Shown here one piece after another: positions 45,449 to 54,034 of a DNA stretch of 64,000 nucleotides (position 1 is its first letter; every line of letters begins with the position of its first letter). Below the pieces are notes generated by a model. That model searched no databases. It was not told the origin of the DNA and saw only the letters and a program-made list of their open reading frames with translations. The position numbers and the translations under genes were made by a program. Source of the stretch: Pontibacter akesuensis (GTDB lineage Bacteria > Bacteroidota > Bacteroidia > Cytophagales > Hymenobacteraceae); contig NZ_CP014766.1 of NCBI RefSeq assembly GCF_001611675.1, positions 1,736,001-1,800,000 on the forward strand. Reading direction: 5' to 3'.

Positions 45449-47269
45449 CTACTCCTGCGTCATCAGCTCAAAGCTGCGCTTCACAAAGCCTGTGAGAGCG
45501 GCACCAGAAAGCATGTTCTGCGACAGCAGGGCCAGATCAAACGCCTGACGGGCCAGCTTATCCTTCTCCTCAGCCTTTAGCACACGCTGGTTCAGGGCAT
45601 GGTTCGCGTTGATGGTGACGTTGTACATGTCCGGCATTTCGCCCATGAACATCATTCCTCCGCCACCGGCACGGTTCATGTCCTTCATGCGGCGCATAAA
45701 CTCAGGCAGGGTGATTACCACCGGCGCGTCATCCGGGGCAAGCGGCGCTACTTCTACCGTCATGTTCTTGTTGTTGATAGCCTGCTCGTACACCGTCTTC
45801 AACTCTTCCTTCTCGGTATCGTTCAGCACGCTTTCCTTCACCTCGTCACGCTCAATCAACTTGTCCGTAGTTTCAGAGTCTACGCGCTTGAGCGTGGTCT
45901 TCTCCAGCTTCTGCTCCAGCAAACCGATAAAGTGGCTGTCGATCACCGAATCCAGCTTCAGCACGTCGTAGCCACGGCTCTGGGCCGCCTCCACAAACGC
46001 ATGCTGCTTCTCCGCATCCGAAGTATACAGCAGCACCAGCTGCTCGCTCTTGTTCGTTTGGTTAGCCTGCACGAGCGCCTTGTACTCCTCTACAGTGTAG
46101 TACTTGCCTTCGGTGCTCTGCAGCAACACAAAATCCTTCGCTTTTTCATAGAACTTGTCGTCGCTCAGCATGCCATACTTCACGAACACGCTGATGTCGT
46201 CCCAGTTCTTCTCAAACGTTTCGCGGTCTTTCTTGAAGATGTCGTTCAGCTTGTCGGCTACCTTTTTGGTGATGTAGGTGTTGATCTTCTTCACGCTGGC
46301 GTCGGCCTGCAGGAACGAGCGGCTTACGTTCAGCGGAATGTCCGGCGAATCGATCACCCCGTGCAGCAGCATCAGGAACTCCGGCACTACGTCTTTTACC
46401 TCATCGGTAATAAAAACCTGGCGCGAGTACAGCTGGATTTTATTACGCTGCACCTCGAAGTCGTTCTTCAGCTTCGGGAAGTACAGAATACCAGTCAGGT
46501 TGAATGGGTAGTCCACGTTCAGGTGGATCCAGAACAACGGCGGCTCCGCCATCGGGTAAAGTTCTTTGTAGAACTCCTTGTAGTCCTCTTCCTTCAGGTC
46601 GGCTGGCTGCTTTGTCCAGATCGGGTTCGGGTTGTTGATTACCTCGCCCTCAAACTCCACTGGCACCGGAAGGAACTTGCAGTATTTGTCAAGTATAGTG
46701 CGGAGGCGCATCGGCTCCAGGAACTCCTCCGAGTCCTCGGCCACGTGCAGAATCACATCCGTGCCACGCTCGGCGCGCTCTACCGATGTAATGGTAAACT
46801 CTGTGCTGCCGTCGCACTCCCAGCGGGCTGCCTCAGAACCGTCTTTGAAAGATTTGGTGATGATCTCCACGCGGCTGGCCACCATAAAGGCAGAGTAAAA
46901 GCCCAAACCAAACTGACCGATGATCTGATCTTTGTCGCCGGCAGAATCTTTGAAACGCTCCACAAACTCGGTAGCACCCGAAAAGGCGATCTGGTTGATG
47001 TACTTCTTGATCTCCTCGGCCGTCATACCGATACCATTGTCGGAGATGGTGATGGTTTTGGCCTCCTTGTCAACGGCTACCTTTACTTTCAGCTCGCCCA
47101 GGTCGCCGGTATAATCGCCGATGGCCGACAGGCGCTTGGCTTTCTGCGTCGCGTCTACCGCGTTACTTACCAGCTCGCGCAGGAAGATCTCGTGGTCGGA
47201 GTACAAGAACTTCTTGATGATCGGGAAAATATTCTCGGTGTGGATGGAGATGTTACCTCTTTCTTCCAT
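45449..47269 (-). CDS. htpG: Molecular chaperone HtpG (Hsp90)
   Basis: A 606-residue Hsp90 ATPase. The GHKL ATP site is seen in 'ELVSNAVDATQKAK' (about 32-45), 'ISDNGIGMTAEEIKKYI' (about 75-91) and 'IGQFGLGFYSAFMVA'. Middle and C-terminal dimerisation domains follow ('GVIDSPDIPLNVSRSFLQAD'). Length is normal. Monocistronic, flanked by non-coding gaps on both sides. Confidence 0.97.
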   Translation of the reverse strand: MEERGNISIHTENIFPIIKKFLYSDHEIFLRELVSNAVDATQKAKRLSAIGDYTGDLGELKVKVAVDKEAKTITISDNGIGMTAEEIKKYINQIAFSGATEFVERFKDSAGDKDQIIGQFGLGFYSAFMVASRVEIITKSFKDGSEAARWECDGSTEFTITSVERAERGTDVILHVAEDSEEFLEPMRLRTILDKYCKFLPVPVEFEGEVINNPNPIWTKQPADLKEEDYKEFYKELYPMAEPPLFWIHLNVDYPFNLTGILYFPKLKNDFEVQRNKIQLYSRQVFITDEVKDVVPEFLMLLHGVIDSPDIPLNVSRSFLQADASVKKINTYITKKVADKLNDIFKKDRETFEKNWDDISVFVKYGMLSDDKFYEKAKDFVLLQSTEGKYYTVEEYKALVQANQTNKSEQLVLLYTSDAEKQHAFVEAAQSRGYDVLKLDSVIDSHFIGLLEQKLEKTTLKRVDSETTDKLIERDEVKESVLNDTEKEELKTVYEQAINNKNMTVEVAPLAPDDAPVVITLPEFMRRMKDMNRAGGGGMMFMGEMPDMYNVTINANHALNQRVLKAEEKDKLARQAFDLALLSQNMLSGAALTGFVKRSFELMTQE

Positions 47270-47493
47270 TGTCTGTACGTTATATGTTGTTAGCTAAATC
47301 TATTGCGGTATTTATACTTCAGGCCTGCTTTCAAATCCTGTTCCACATACAGTCGTAGTGACAGGTTGTCAGAATTCAGCTGCAATTACTTCCGGGCAGG
47401 GTGGTGGTGCGGCGTTAGTAGCCGGTTTTGGGTTCGGTATATTTTGGCTTAGCAGCGGCTATACTTGCTGAAGCTATACATGTTAAATTATTT

Positions 47494-47515
47494 GGCGCAA
47501 GCGTCCGCTTGTGCC
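47494..47515 (+). repeat. 22-bp GC-rich dispersed repeat, copy 3
   Basis: Identical over all 22 nt to 6823-6844. It lies in the 893-nt gene-free region 47270-48162. Confidence 0.85.
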
Positions 47516-47630
47516 TTTGACTGCCTCAGCTACAATTCGATAGCCACTGCTCACTGCAATTGAAAACAAGCTATCCTATCTAGCTGCCCTTCATCCTCCA
47601 GCTCCCAAGCACCTATCGTTTCACCTTTAG

Positions 47631-47741
47631 CTTTGGAGCGCTCACGGCCGCGGGGCCCCGTCCTCGGGCATCGCGCTGGGACCTTTTCTTTGCTCGCTTC
47701 GCTTTGCAATCCCGCTCACGCGGGACCGAAAAACTCCAAAG
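47631..47741. repeat. GC-rich inverted-repeat segment of unknown role
   Basis: Bracketed by CTTTGGAG (47631-47638) and CTCCAAAG (47734-47741). Inside are GGGGCCCC and a CCCGC/GCGGG hairpin (47711-47724). It is much richer in GC than the flanking intergenic sequence. Could be a dispersed repeat or a structured RNA; I cannot decide. Confidence 0.45.
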
Positions 47742-47813
47742 GCGCTCAACCCAAGGACTGGAATCGGTTCAGATAGCTACTGCTTGTGCTCTCTTCCTTT
47801 ACACGAATTGTAG

Positions 47814-47833
47814 GGACAGGTCGCGACCTGTCC
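47814..47833. repeat. 20-bp perfect palindrome
   Basis: GGACAGGTCGCGACCTGTCC, perfectly self-complementary over 20 nt, in the repeat island between htpG and the metal-uptake locus. No gene start is near enough for it to be an obvious operator. Confidence 0.8.
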
Positions 47834-47888
47834 GCGCGATGCCACCAGCGAATTAACTTAAACTTGAGTAGGAGCAGGGAATTAAATT

Positions 47889-47914
47889 CCCCTCCTCGGA
47901 GGGGGTAGGGGTGG
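47889..47914 (+). repeat. CCCCTCC/GGAGGGG hairpin with G-rich foot
   Basis: CCCCTCC-TC-GGAGGGG followed by GTAGGGGTGGG. Same hairpin-plus-foot design as 47973-48003 and similar to the repeats around the DUF559 gene. Confidence 0.75.
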
Positions 47915-47972
47915 GTTAACACACTACCCGGAATCACAGCGCTTATACTTCAGCAAGAGCAATTACATATTT

Positions 47973-48003
47973 CCCTCCTTAGACAAGGAGGGGTTAGGGG
48001 TGG
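47973..48003 (+). repeat. CCCTCCTT/AAGGAGGG hairpin with G-rich foot
   Basis: CCCTCCTT (47973-47980) pairs with AAGGAGGG (from 47985), followed by TTAGGGGTGGC. Second copy within 100 nt of the previous one. Confidence 0.75.
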
Positions 48004-48162
48004 CTGGCTTTTAGACCCCATAAGTAGGATATTTCCTCCTATCAACAGTGCCACAACTACATAATTTATACTTACCACACAACCACCGAGCAGAAATAGA
48101 CGTCATTCTAAATGCAACATTGTGGAATTTAAAGTATAAATGCTTATGTTCGTGTTGTAAAG

Positions 48163-48486
48163 GTGGCCCGCTATACGCACTATATCGCCCTGACCCTGCT
48201 GCTGCTGTTCTGCAGGGCAATGGTTCCGGATGCGCTCATTCAGGAGCTGCATCCGCACACGCATACAGTCCATACCGACCACACCGACACCCACAAGGCC
48301 CAGATTGGCCTGAAGCACAAGCACTGCCAGGTAGAGGATATTTTTAGTTCGCCTTACCAGGGCACGGCCCTTTCACTCGATTTCACCTCTATCACGCATC
48401 ATGCTGCGCATGCCGCTGCCTATACTTGTGGCTGGCAGGGAAACAGCATTTTCTCCTATCATCTTCGGGGCCCGCCTGCGGCCTGA
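48163..48486 (+). CDS. Small exported His-rich protein upstream of a TonB receptor
   Basis: A 107-residue protein from a GTG start with a hydrophobic N-terminus ('YIALTLLLLFCRAMVPDAL') and then a histidine-rich stretch 'HPHTHTVHTDHTDTHK' (about 30-45), plus 'KHKHCQVEDIF'. The histidines suggest metal binding at the membrane or periplasm. Position before a TonB receptor and a downstream lipoprotein suggests a metal-uptake or metal-handling locus. Function is inferred from composition and context only. Confidence 0.65.
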   Translation: MARYTHYIALTLLLLFCRAMVPDALIQELHPHTHTVHTDHTDTHKAQIGLKHKHCQVEDIFSSPYQGTALSLDFTSITHHAAHAAAYTCGWQGNSIFSYHLRGPPAA

Positions 48487-48666
48487 TCTTCAGCAAATAT
48501 GCACCTGCACCCGTTGTACTACCAAGTATGGCTGATGCGCGTGCTTCCTTTTCTTTGTATTGAAACGCTAGGGCAATACTGGCTGCATCTTTGCACAGCC
48601 TATGTTACACTGTGTTTGGCGCCTATACGTTGTAGGAGCCACTAACCTATTGCTGAAACCGAAGAC

Positions 48667-51051
48667 GTGTTATCACCTGTAAGAGTCAAATTAAATTTGT
48701 ACCTGACGCTGCTACTTCTGCTACAGGTACCGCCGCTGTGGGCACATACGCTGCCTGATACGCTTGCTGGCAATGCTGAGCAGAATTGTGGCCTTACCCT
48801 GTCGGGAAAGACACTGGACCACGATACCCGCGAGGTGCTTATCGGGGCAACGGTGCACATCCCGGAACTGGACAAGACTGCAGCTTCCGATGCCTATGGG
48901 AATTACCATTTCCACCACTTATGCCAGGGCACCTACACGATGATAGTCACCTATGTGGGCTACGAAACGGAGCGGTACACGCTTAAGATGGTGAACTCTG
49001 CCGTGCGCGACCTGCAACTACATGCCAACCCCAGAACTCTAGGCACTGTGGAGGTAACAGGCTCGCACTTAAAGGAGATGGCGCAGTCGCAGCAGACGAT
49101 TTCGGGCAGGGAATTGGCGGAAACGCGGGGGCTGGCGCTGGCGGAAACGCTGCGGGGCATTGCCGGCGTAACTACGCTGCAAACTGGGCCTACCATCTCC
49201 AAACCCGTCATACATGGCATGCACAGCAACCGCGTGCTGCTGCTGAACAACGGTGTGCGGCAGGAGGGGCAGCAATGGGGAGCGGAGCACGCGCCGGAGA
49301 TAGACCCGTTTGTGGCCTCTGAGATGAAGGTGATAAAGGGAGCGGCAGGCGTACGCTACGGGGCCGATGCCATTGGCGGGGTAATTATTGTGGAGCCGAA
49401 ACCGCTGCGCACGGAGCCCGGCATTGGAGGCGAAGTGCACCTGTTGGGCAGCACGAACAACCGGCAACTGGCCACCTCTGCTACACTGGAAGGGAACGTG
49501 GCGGGTATTCCGCCGCTTAGCTGGCGCCTGCAGGGCACGCTGCGCAAGGCTGGCAACAGCCGCACACCAGACTATTATTTGGAGAACACGGGTCTGGAGG
49601 AGCAGAACTTTTCGGCGGCAGTAGGCTACAAGAAGGAGACGTATGGCGCAGAGCTGTTCGTGAGCCAGTTTAACACGAAGCTAGGCATCCTACGGGAGTC
49701 GCATATCGGTAACGTAACCGATTTGGAGAACGCGATTGCGCGGGGCAGGCCCAGCAATGCAGACAATGCATCCTTCACCTACAAGATCAACCGCCCGTAC
49801 CAGGACGTGCAGCACAGTTTGCTGAAGGCGAAAGGGTACTGGCAGTTGGGGGAGGCCGGCAGGCTGGAGTTTGTGTATGGCTGGCAGCGCAACCTGCGCG
49901 AGGAGTATGATGTGCACCGCAGCAACAGCAGCGCGTTGCCCTCGCTTCAGCTTACCCTTAACACGCATACTACTGAGGCCGTTTTTCAGCACAGGCCCTT
50001 TGGCAACTTCAGCGGCTCGGTGGGCATCAACACTATCTATCAGAAAAACACCTACCTCTACAGCGATTTCCTGCCCTACTTTACGGGGGTAACGGCTGGT
50101 GTTTTCGCGATTGAGAAATGGCAGAAAGACAGGCTGCAGTTGGAGGCTGGTTTGCGTTACGATTACAAGCACCTGGAGGTAAAGCGTTTTGCGGCCAGAA
50201 ATGTACTGGAGAAACCCACGTATAATTTCAACAATGTATCCGGTACGTTGGGAGCTATCTATGATGTGGGCTATCACCTTTCCTTCGGGTTAAGTGCCAC
50301 TTCGGCCTGGCGTGCACCGGGCGCTAACGAGCTTTTCAGCCAGGGCGTGCATCACAGTGCCGCCACCTACGAGCGGGGCGACCCGACGCTGGAATCAGAG
50401 CAGGCGTATAACTTTGAGCTGTCGGTTGATTACTTTAACAATGCCCGCTTAAACGGCACGTTGAGTCTGTATCACAACTTTATCAACAATTATATTTACC
50501 TGTCGCCATTGCCGGAGCCGGTACTCACTATCCGAGGGGCGTTTCCAGCGTTTCAGTACAGGCAGGCCGATGCCACCTTTAAAGGCGTAGACCTGAGCCT
50601 GGATTATAAACTGTTGACGGGGCTGGTGCTGGAGTCTAAAACCGCGCTGCTGTACGCCCGCAATCTGGACACGGACGATTACCTGATTTACATGCCAGCC
50701 AACCGCTTCGACAACAGCCTTAGGTATGAGTTCGGCCAGAATGGTGGGCAAAAGAAGCTGTCGGATGCCTATGTCTCCTTCGGGGGCACTTATGTAACTG
50801 AGCAGGAGCGAGTGCCTGTCAGAACGGAGGAGGATTTTGCCCCTGCTCCTGAAAGCTACTTTCTGCTGCATGCCGAGGCGGGCACTACACTACATTTTGG
50901 CAAGCAGGCAGTAGAGATCGGGATAACAGGAAATAACCTGCTTAACACCACCTACCGGCAGTACCTGAACAAGCTGCGCTACTTTGCCGATGAGCCGGGA
51001 CGCCTGCTGATGTTCCGCATCCGGGTGCCGCTGAATTTTACTAAATCTTAA
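48667..51051 (+). CDS. TonB-dependent outer-membrane receptor
   Basis: A 794-residue receptor from a GTG start, with signal 'LNLYLTLLLLLQVPPLWAH'. Domains: CarboxypepD_reg ('LSGKTLDHDTREVLIGATVH', about 40-120), plug ('TISGRELAETRGLALAETLR', 'KPVIHGMHSNRVLLLNNGVR', 'GADAIGGVIIVEP', about 135-245) and a 22-strand-type barrel to the C-terminus. The plug reads like the ZnuD/metal group ('EGQQWGAEHAPEIDPF'). Together with the His-rich neighbour this points to zinc or another metal, without proof. No AAGTATA motif occurs in it. Confidence 0.88.
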   Translation: MLSPVRVKLNLYLTLLLLLQVPPLWAHTLPDTLAGNAEQNCGLTLSGKTLDHDTREVLIGATVHIPELDKTAASDAYGNYHFHHLCQGTYTMIVTYVGYETERYTLKMVNSAVRDLQLHANPRTLGTVEVTGSHLKEMAQSQQTISGRELAETRGLALAETLRGIAGVTTLQTGPTISKPVIHGMHSNRVLLLNNGVRQEGQQWGAEHAPEIDPFVASEMKVIKGAAGVRYGADAIGGVIIVEPKPLRTEPGIGGEVHLLGSTNNRQLATSATLEGNVAGIPPLSWRLQGTLRKAGNSRTPDYYLENTGLEEQNFSAAVGYKKETYGAELFVSQFNTKLGILRESHIGNVTDLENAIARGRPSNADNASFTYKINRPYQDVQHSLLKAKGYWQLGEAGRLEFVYGWQRNLREEYDVHRSNSSALPSLQLTLNTHTTEAVFQHRPFGNFSGSVGINTIYQKNTYLYSDFLPYFTGVTAGVFAIEKWQKDRLQLEAGLRYDYKHLEVKRFAARNVLEKPTYNFNNVSGTLGAIYDVGYHLSFGLSATSAWRAPGANELFSQGVHHSAATYERGDPTLESEQAYNFELSVDYFNNARLNGTLSLYHNFINNYIYLSPLPEPVLTIRGAFPAFQYRQADATFKGVDLSLDYKLLTGLVLESKTALLYARNLDTDDYLIYMPANRFDNSLRYEFGQNGGQKKLSDAYVSFGGTYVTEQERVPVRTEEDFAPAPESYFLLHAEAGTTLHFGKQAVEIGITGNNLLNTTYRQYLNKLRYFADEPGRLLMFRIRVPLNFTKS

Positions 51052-51111
51052 TTAAAAGCATCATTAAATTTTTTGAAACGTATTCTTGTACCATCTAACA
51101 CCATTTATATT

Positions 51112-51669
51112 ATGAAAAAGTTATTTAGACCTTCCCTTGCTGCTTTCCTGATGGGCACCCTGTTAATTACTTCCGCTTGCGGTGATGATGACAACCCAAA
51201 ACCAGTTGAGGAAGGGGAGTTGATCACGACCATGACGATGACATTGGTACCGCAGGGCAAAGGTGGCATGGTAACCGTTACTTATACTGACCCTGATGGC
51301 GACGGTGGCGCTGCCCCAACATCGGAGCCCCTGAACCTGGCTGCCAACACGACCTACGATGCTACCATTATGTTTGCAGATGACAGCCCGAACGGCGCAG
51401 GCGATTTAACTCCCGAGATTATGGAAGAGGGTACAGACCACGAAGTATTCTTTACCTCTAACCCAGCAAGCCTGCTGACAGTGGCGAAAACAGATGCGGA
51501 TGCCAATGGCAGGCCTATCGGTTTGACAGCAACAGTAACGACCGCAGCTGCTGGCACAGGCACGCTTATGGTCATGCTGAAGCACCAGCCGGACATGAAA
51601 GGCAACACCAGCGACTCAACCAAAGGAGAAACTGATGTGCAGGCCATGTTTAACGTGACGGTGCAATAA
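51112..51669 (+). CDS. Lipoprotein downstream of the TonB receptor
   Basis: A 185-residue lipoprotein starting MKKLFRPSLAAFLMGTLLIT with Cys at 23 ('SACGDDDN'). Beta-rich mature part with 'VTVTYTDPDGDGGAAPTSEP', 'LAANTTYDATIMF' and 'PEIMEEGTDHEVFFTS'. I associate this pattern with a Bacteroidota lipoprotein family that follows metal-type TonB receptors. It probably sits at the outer membrane as a partner of the receptor 60 nt upstream. A bidirectional terminator follows. Confidence 0.7.
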   Translation: MKKLFRPSLAAFLMGTLLITSACGDDDNPKPVEEGELITTMTMTLVPQGKGGMVTVTYTDPDGDGGAAPTSEPLNLAANTTYDATIMFADDSPNGAGDLTPEIMEEGTDHEVFFTSNPASLLTVAKTDADANGRPIGLTATVTTAAAGTGTLMVMLKHQPDMKGNTSDSTKGETDVQAMFNVTVQ

Positions 51670-51694
51670 AATAAGCAGAAACTGGCACAAGTAT

Positions 51695-51737
51695 AAAAAA
51701 GGGGAGGCGCAGCTAAATACTGCGCCTCCCCTTTTTT
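51695..51737. terminator. Bidirectional terminator
   Basis: An 18-nt arm (A run plus GGGGAGGCGCAG, ending 51712) pairs with CTGCGCCTCCCC (51720-51731) and the following T run. It lies between the convergent TonB-locus lipoprotein and the YdeI-like gene. Confidence 0.92.
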
Positions 51738-51756
51738 ATATTTGTCTGCACGATTG

Positions 51757-52401
51757 TTACACCTGCTTTGCCGCCAGTTTCGCAACGCCTTCCACCGCTT
51801 TGGCAACACGGCTGGCTCTGGTTTCGGGCCGCTTCGCCTCCAGCACCGCTACTACGTACTCTTTGCGGTGCGTAAACGCCAGTCGTTCAAAATTCTTCAA
51901 CAGCTCCACTTCCTGCAGTGCCGCTCTCAAATCATCGGGTATGGCAACGGTTTTGGTTTTGCGGTCGATGCCGGGCATGTCGACCCCAAAGGTAGAGGCT
52001 TCTTTCCGCTCCGACTGCTGCCTGAAACGCACCGCTGACCACACCTCGTCCACCGCTATTTGCCGCACCGCCTCGTATCCCTGCTCCGCCAGCACTCTCC
52101 AGCCTTTGTCGCGCGTCAGGTCTGTTTTTACTCCGGATGTTTTCTTAGGATAAGCCACCCAGAAGATTCCCTGCGGCTGCAGCAACGGCAGTACCTGCGC
52201 CACCAGCTCAGCCAGTTCAGCGGCATGTGTTGCAAAGGCCAACGCAGCACCGTAGCCAGCAGCAGGCAATGCTGCATCCTTTTCATGCCGTACCGGCGTG
52301 TAGCCTTCTTGCGTGAGGGTTTGCGCTACCTGCTCCGGCGCATTCCGAAGCAGCAGTTTCTGCCCTGCTTTTATCTGCAGCTTTTTTCCGAGGTCTACCA
52401 T
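51757..52401 (-). CDS. DUF3052-like / YdeI-like two-domain protein
   Basis: A 214-residue soluble protein. The N-terminal part (about 1-135) reads like DUF3052 ('QIKAGQKLLLRNAPEQVAQT', 'DEVWSAVRFRQQ'). The C-terminal part (about 140-214) has the YdeI/OmdA pattern 'DDLRAALQEV', 'FTHRKEYVVAVLEAKRPETR' followed by a basic helix. I therefore call a fusion of the two. Function unknown; YdeI-type proteins have been linked to envelope stress and peptide resistance. Confidence 0.65.
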   Translation of the reverse strand: MVDLGKKLQIKAGQKLLLRNAPEQVAQTLTQEGYTPVRHEKDAALPAAGYGAALAFATHAAELAELVAQVLPLLQPQGIFWVAYPKKTSGVKTDLTRDKGWRVLAEQGYEAVRQIAVDEVWSAVRFRQQSERKEASTFGVDMPGIDRKTKTVAIPDDLRAALQEVELLKNFERLAFTHRKEYVVAVLEAKRPETRASRVAKAVEGVAKLAAKQV

Positions 52402-52636
52402 GTTGTTTTCTGCTATCCATTAAGTCTGCCCTAAACTAACACAAAACCCAGAAACAGCACAAGTATGGCTTTCCCTCTTTAGCATTGCCTTCCGGAGCGG
52501 CAGACCTTAATACTGCAGGAAAGCACAGCTAGGAGTATGAACAGCAACACAGTAGCCTTTTATGACCCGTTCAGTCAAGTAGAACCACAAAAGATACAAA
52601 ACTAAACTGCTTAAGCACAACGATTTACGAAAACAC

Positions 52637-52651
52637 ATAGTATAATACTAT
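52637..52651. promoter_or_regulatory. 15-bp palindrome upstream of a lipoprotein gene
   Basis: ATAGTATAATACTAT is a perfect palindrome with a central A, ending 29 nt before the ATG at 52681. Position suits an operator for that gene. No adjacent regulator gene is seen. Confidence 0.4.
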
Positions 52652-52680
52652 ATGACTAAAACCCAAATTTTACATAGCTT

Positions 52681-53241
52681 ATGAAAACAATATCTACTCA
52701 AAAGCACCATGGTTTAAATTTTTACTGTTGTCTTCTACTGTCACTGCTTCTATTTTCGTCCTGCACTACCCGCATGGATCATGAAGTGGAGAAGAAGCCG
52801 GATACCTTTGCCGCGGTTGCGCCAAAACAAGCACCTGCCGTTACGGTAGCGGCTATCACAGAGCCATCTGAAGAAGTTTATTTTGATCTTGTGGCCAGAA
52901 CCTCCAATTGCCTGGGCGAGAACATCTGGTTCGGCGGCAAGCTGGTAAGCGAAGAAAAGATTTCGCTGGCAAGCTCAGGAGCCATTACCGAGGCTAAAGT
53001 GTACCGCATTGCAGAGTTAACTGCCACGGGCCTGAACAGCAATAAGAACTATCAGGTGAGCAATGATAAAAACACGCTGAAAGCTGTGACAGGCAGCCAG
53101 GGCGAAGTATACATTCAGTTAACCCAGGGGGAGTTGCTGTTGCTGCCGCAGGAGGACGAGCAGCCACTGGTGTTGGCCTATCAGCCCAACCCAACCGATG
53201 GCTACTACGATGGCATGCCGGGCCGCTGGAGCTGCGAGTAG
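52681..53241 (+). CDS. Putative lipoprotein of unknown function
   Basis: A 186-residue protein with signal 'FYCCLLLSLLLFSSC' (lipid cysteine near 28). The mature protein has a Lys/Pro/Ala linker, then a compact domain containing two cysteines ('RTSNCLGENIWF', 'GRWSCE' at the end) that could form a disulphide. No recognised family. It stands alone between a divergent YdeI-like gene and DUF4286. Confidence 0.7.
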   Translation: MKTISTQKHHGLNFYCCLLLSLLLFSSCTTRMDHEVEKKPDTFAAVAPKQAPAVTVAAITEPSEEVYFDLVARTSNCLGENIWFGGKLVSEEKISLASSGAITEAKVYRIAELTATGLNSNKNYQVSNDKNTLKAVTGSQGEVYIQLTQGELLLLPQEDEQPLVLAYQPNPTDGYYDGMPGRWSCE

Positions 53242-53343
53242 TGGTGCTTACAGGATAAACCGTTCAAAAGTGCCTGTATTGTCACGTACAGGCACTTCAT
53301 TTTTCAGGCACATCACTTCGCTCAGAATTTCGTACTTTTGGGT

Positions 53344-53670
53344 ATGATTTTGTACAACGAGACGATAAGCATAGACAACGCCGTAGCAGAGGAGTGGCTG
53401 CAGTGGATGAAAGAAGTACACATTCCCGCCGTAATGGGCACGGGGTATTTTCTGGGCAACCAGATCAGCCGCCTGCTGCACGAGATCGCGAATGACGGCA
53501 CCACCTACGCCGTACAGTACACCTGCCGCAACCTCGCCGACCTGGAAGAATACCAAAGCGAACGCGAAGGGGAACTGGAGGCCCGCCACCACAACCGCTA
53601 CAATGGCAAGTATGTGATTTTCCGCTCTATGCTGGAGGTAGTGGCCAAAGATGTGGAGCGCGAAGACTAA
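53344..53670 (+). CDS. DUF4286 family protein
   Basis: A 108-residue protein from the ATG at 53344 (an in-frame TTG two codons earlier is ignored). 'MILYNETISIDNAVAEEWLQ', 'HIPAVMGTGYFLGNQISRLL' and 'YAVQYTCRNLADLEEYQ' match DUF4286, a ferredoxin-like-fold family of unknown function common in Bacteroidota. A TACTTTTG element ends at 53340, so the transcript could be nearly leaderless. Confidence 0.85.
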   Translation: MILYNETISIDNAVAEEWLQWMKEVHIPAVMGTGYFLGNQISRLLHEIANDGTTYAVQYTCRNLADLEEYQSEREGELEARHHNRYNGKYVIFRSMLEVVAKDVERED

Positions 53671-53814
53671 TTTTTCCTTTCGATTGATTAAAACAGGATC
53701 GCCAGCGGCTAAACCACCGCTGGCGATCCTGTTTATAGGAAGTGTGAGTTTGGCTCTGGAAAATGGAAACTCACCCCTGCCTCCTCAGAGGAGAATTATC
53801 AGCAAGAGTAGTAT

Positions 53815-53850
53815 GCCCTCGCCCCTTGGGGAGAGGGCTAGGATGAGGGG
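53815..53850 (+). repeat. GCCCTC/GAGGGC hairpin with G-rich foot
   Basis: GCCCTC-G-CCCC-TT-GGGG-A-GAGGGC (53815-53838) followed by TAGGATGAGGGGG. A second type of hairpin-plus-foot repeat in the 364-nt gene-free gap 53671-54034. Confidence 0.7.
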
Positions 53851-53981
53851 GCATACGCTGGCTTTCATACTTAGGCAACCGCACTTGTTGGATTCTGCGA
53901 GCCCCTCGGGTTACAAATGCGACATCATTAAAAGACACAAGTATAAATACTTGCGCCAGCGTAAGTATTGCAGGAATATTT

Positions 53982-53999
53982 CCCTCCTCGGAGGGGTTA
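53982..53999 (+). repeat. CCCTCC/GGAGGG hairpin with foot
   Basis: CCCTCC-TC-GGAGGGG followed by TTAGG, similar to the copies at 47889 and 47973. Confidence 0.65.
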
Positions 54000-54034
54000 G
54001 GTTCTTTTCAAGTTAAAGTCTGGACAACCCCTCG

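Noticed and set aside
45599-47293. A 564-codon frame opposite htpG
   Set aside because: Fully antisense to a clear htpG; its His/Val/Leu/Arg-rich content is the usual shadow of a GC-biased gene.
53248-53592. Minus-strand 114-codon frame over DUF4286
   Set aside because: Shadow of the plus-strand DUF4286 gene, which has a clear family pattern.
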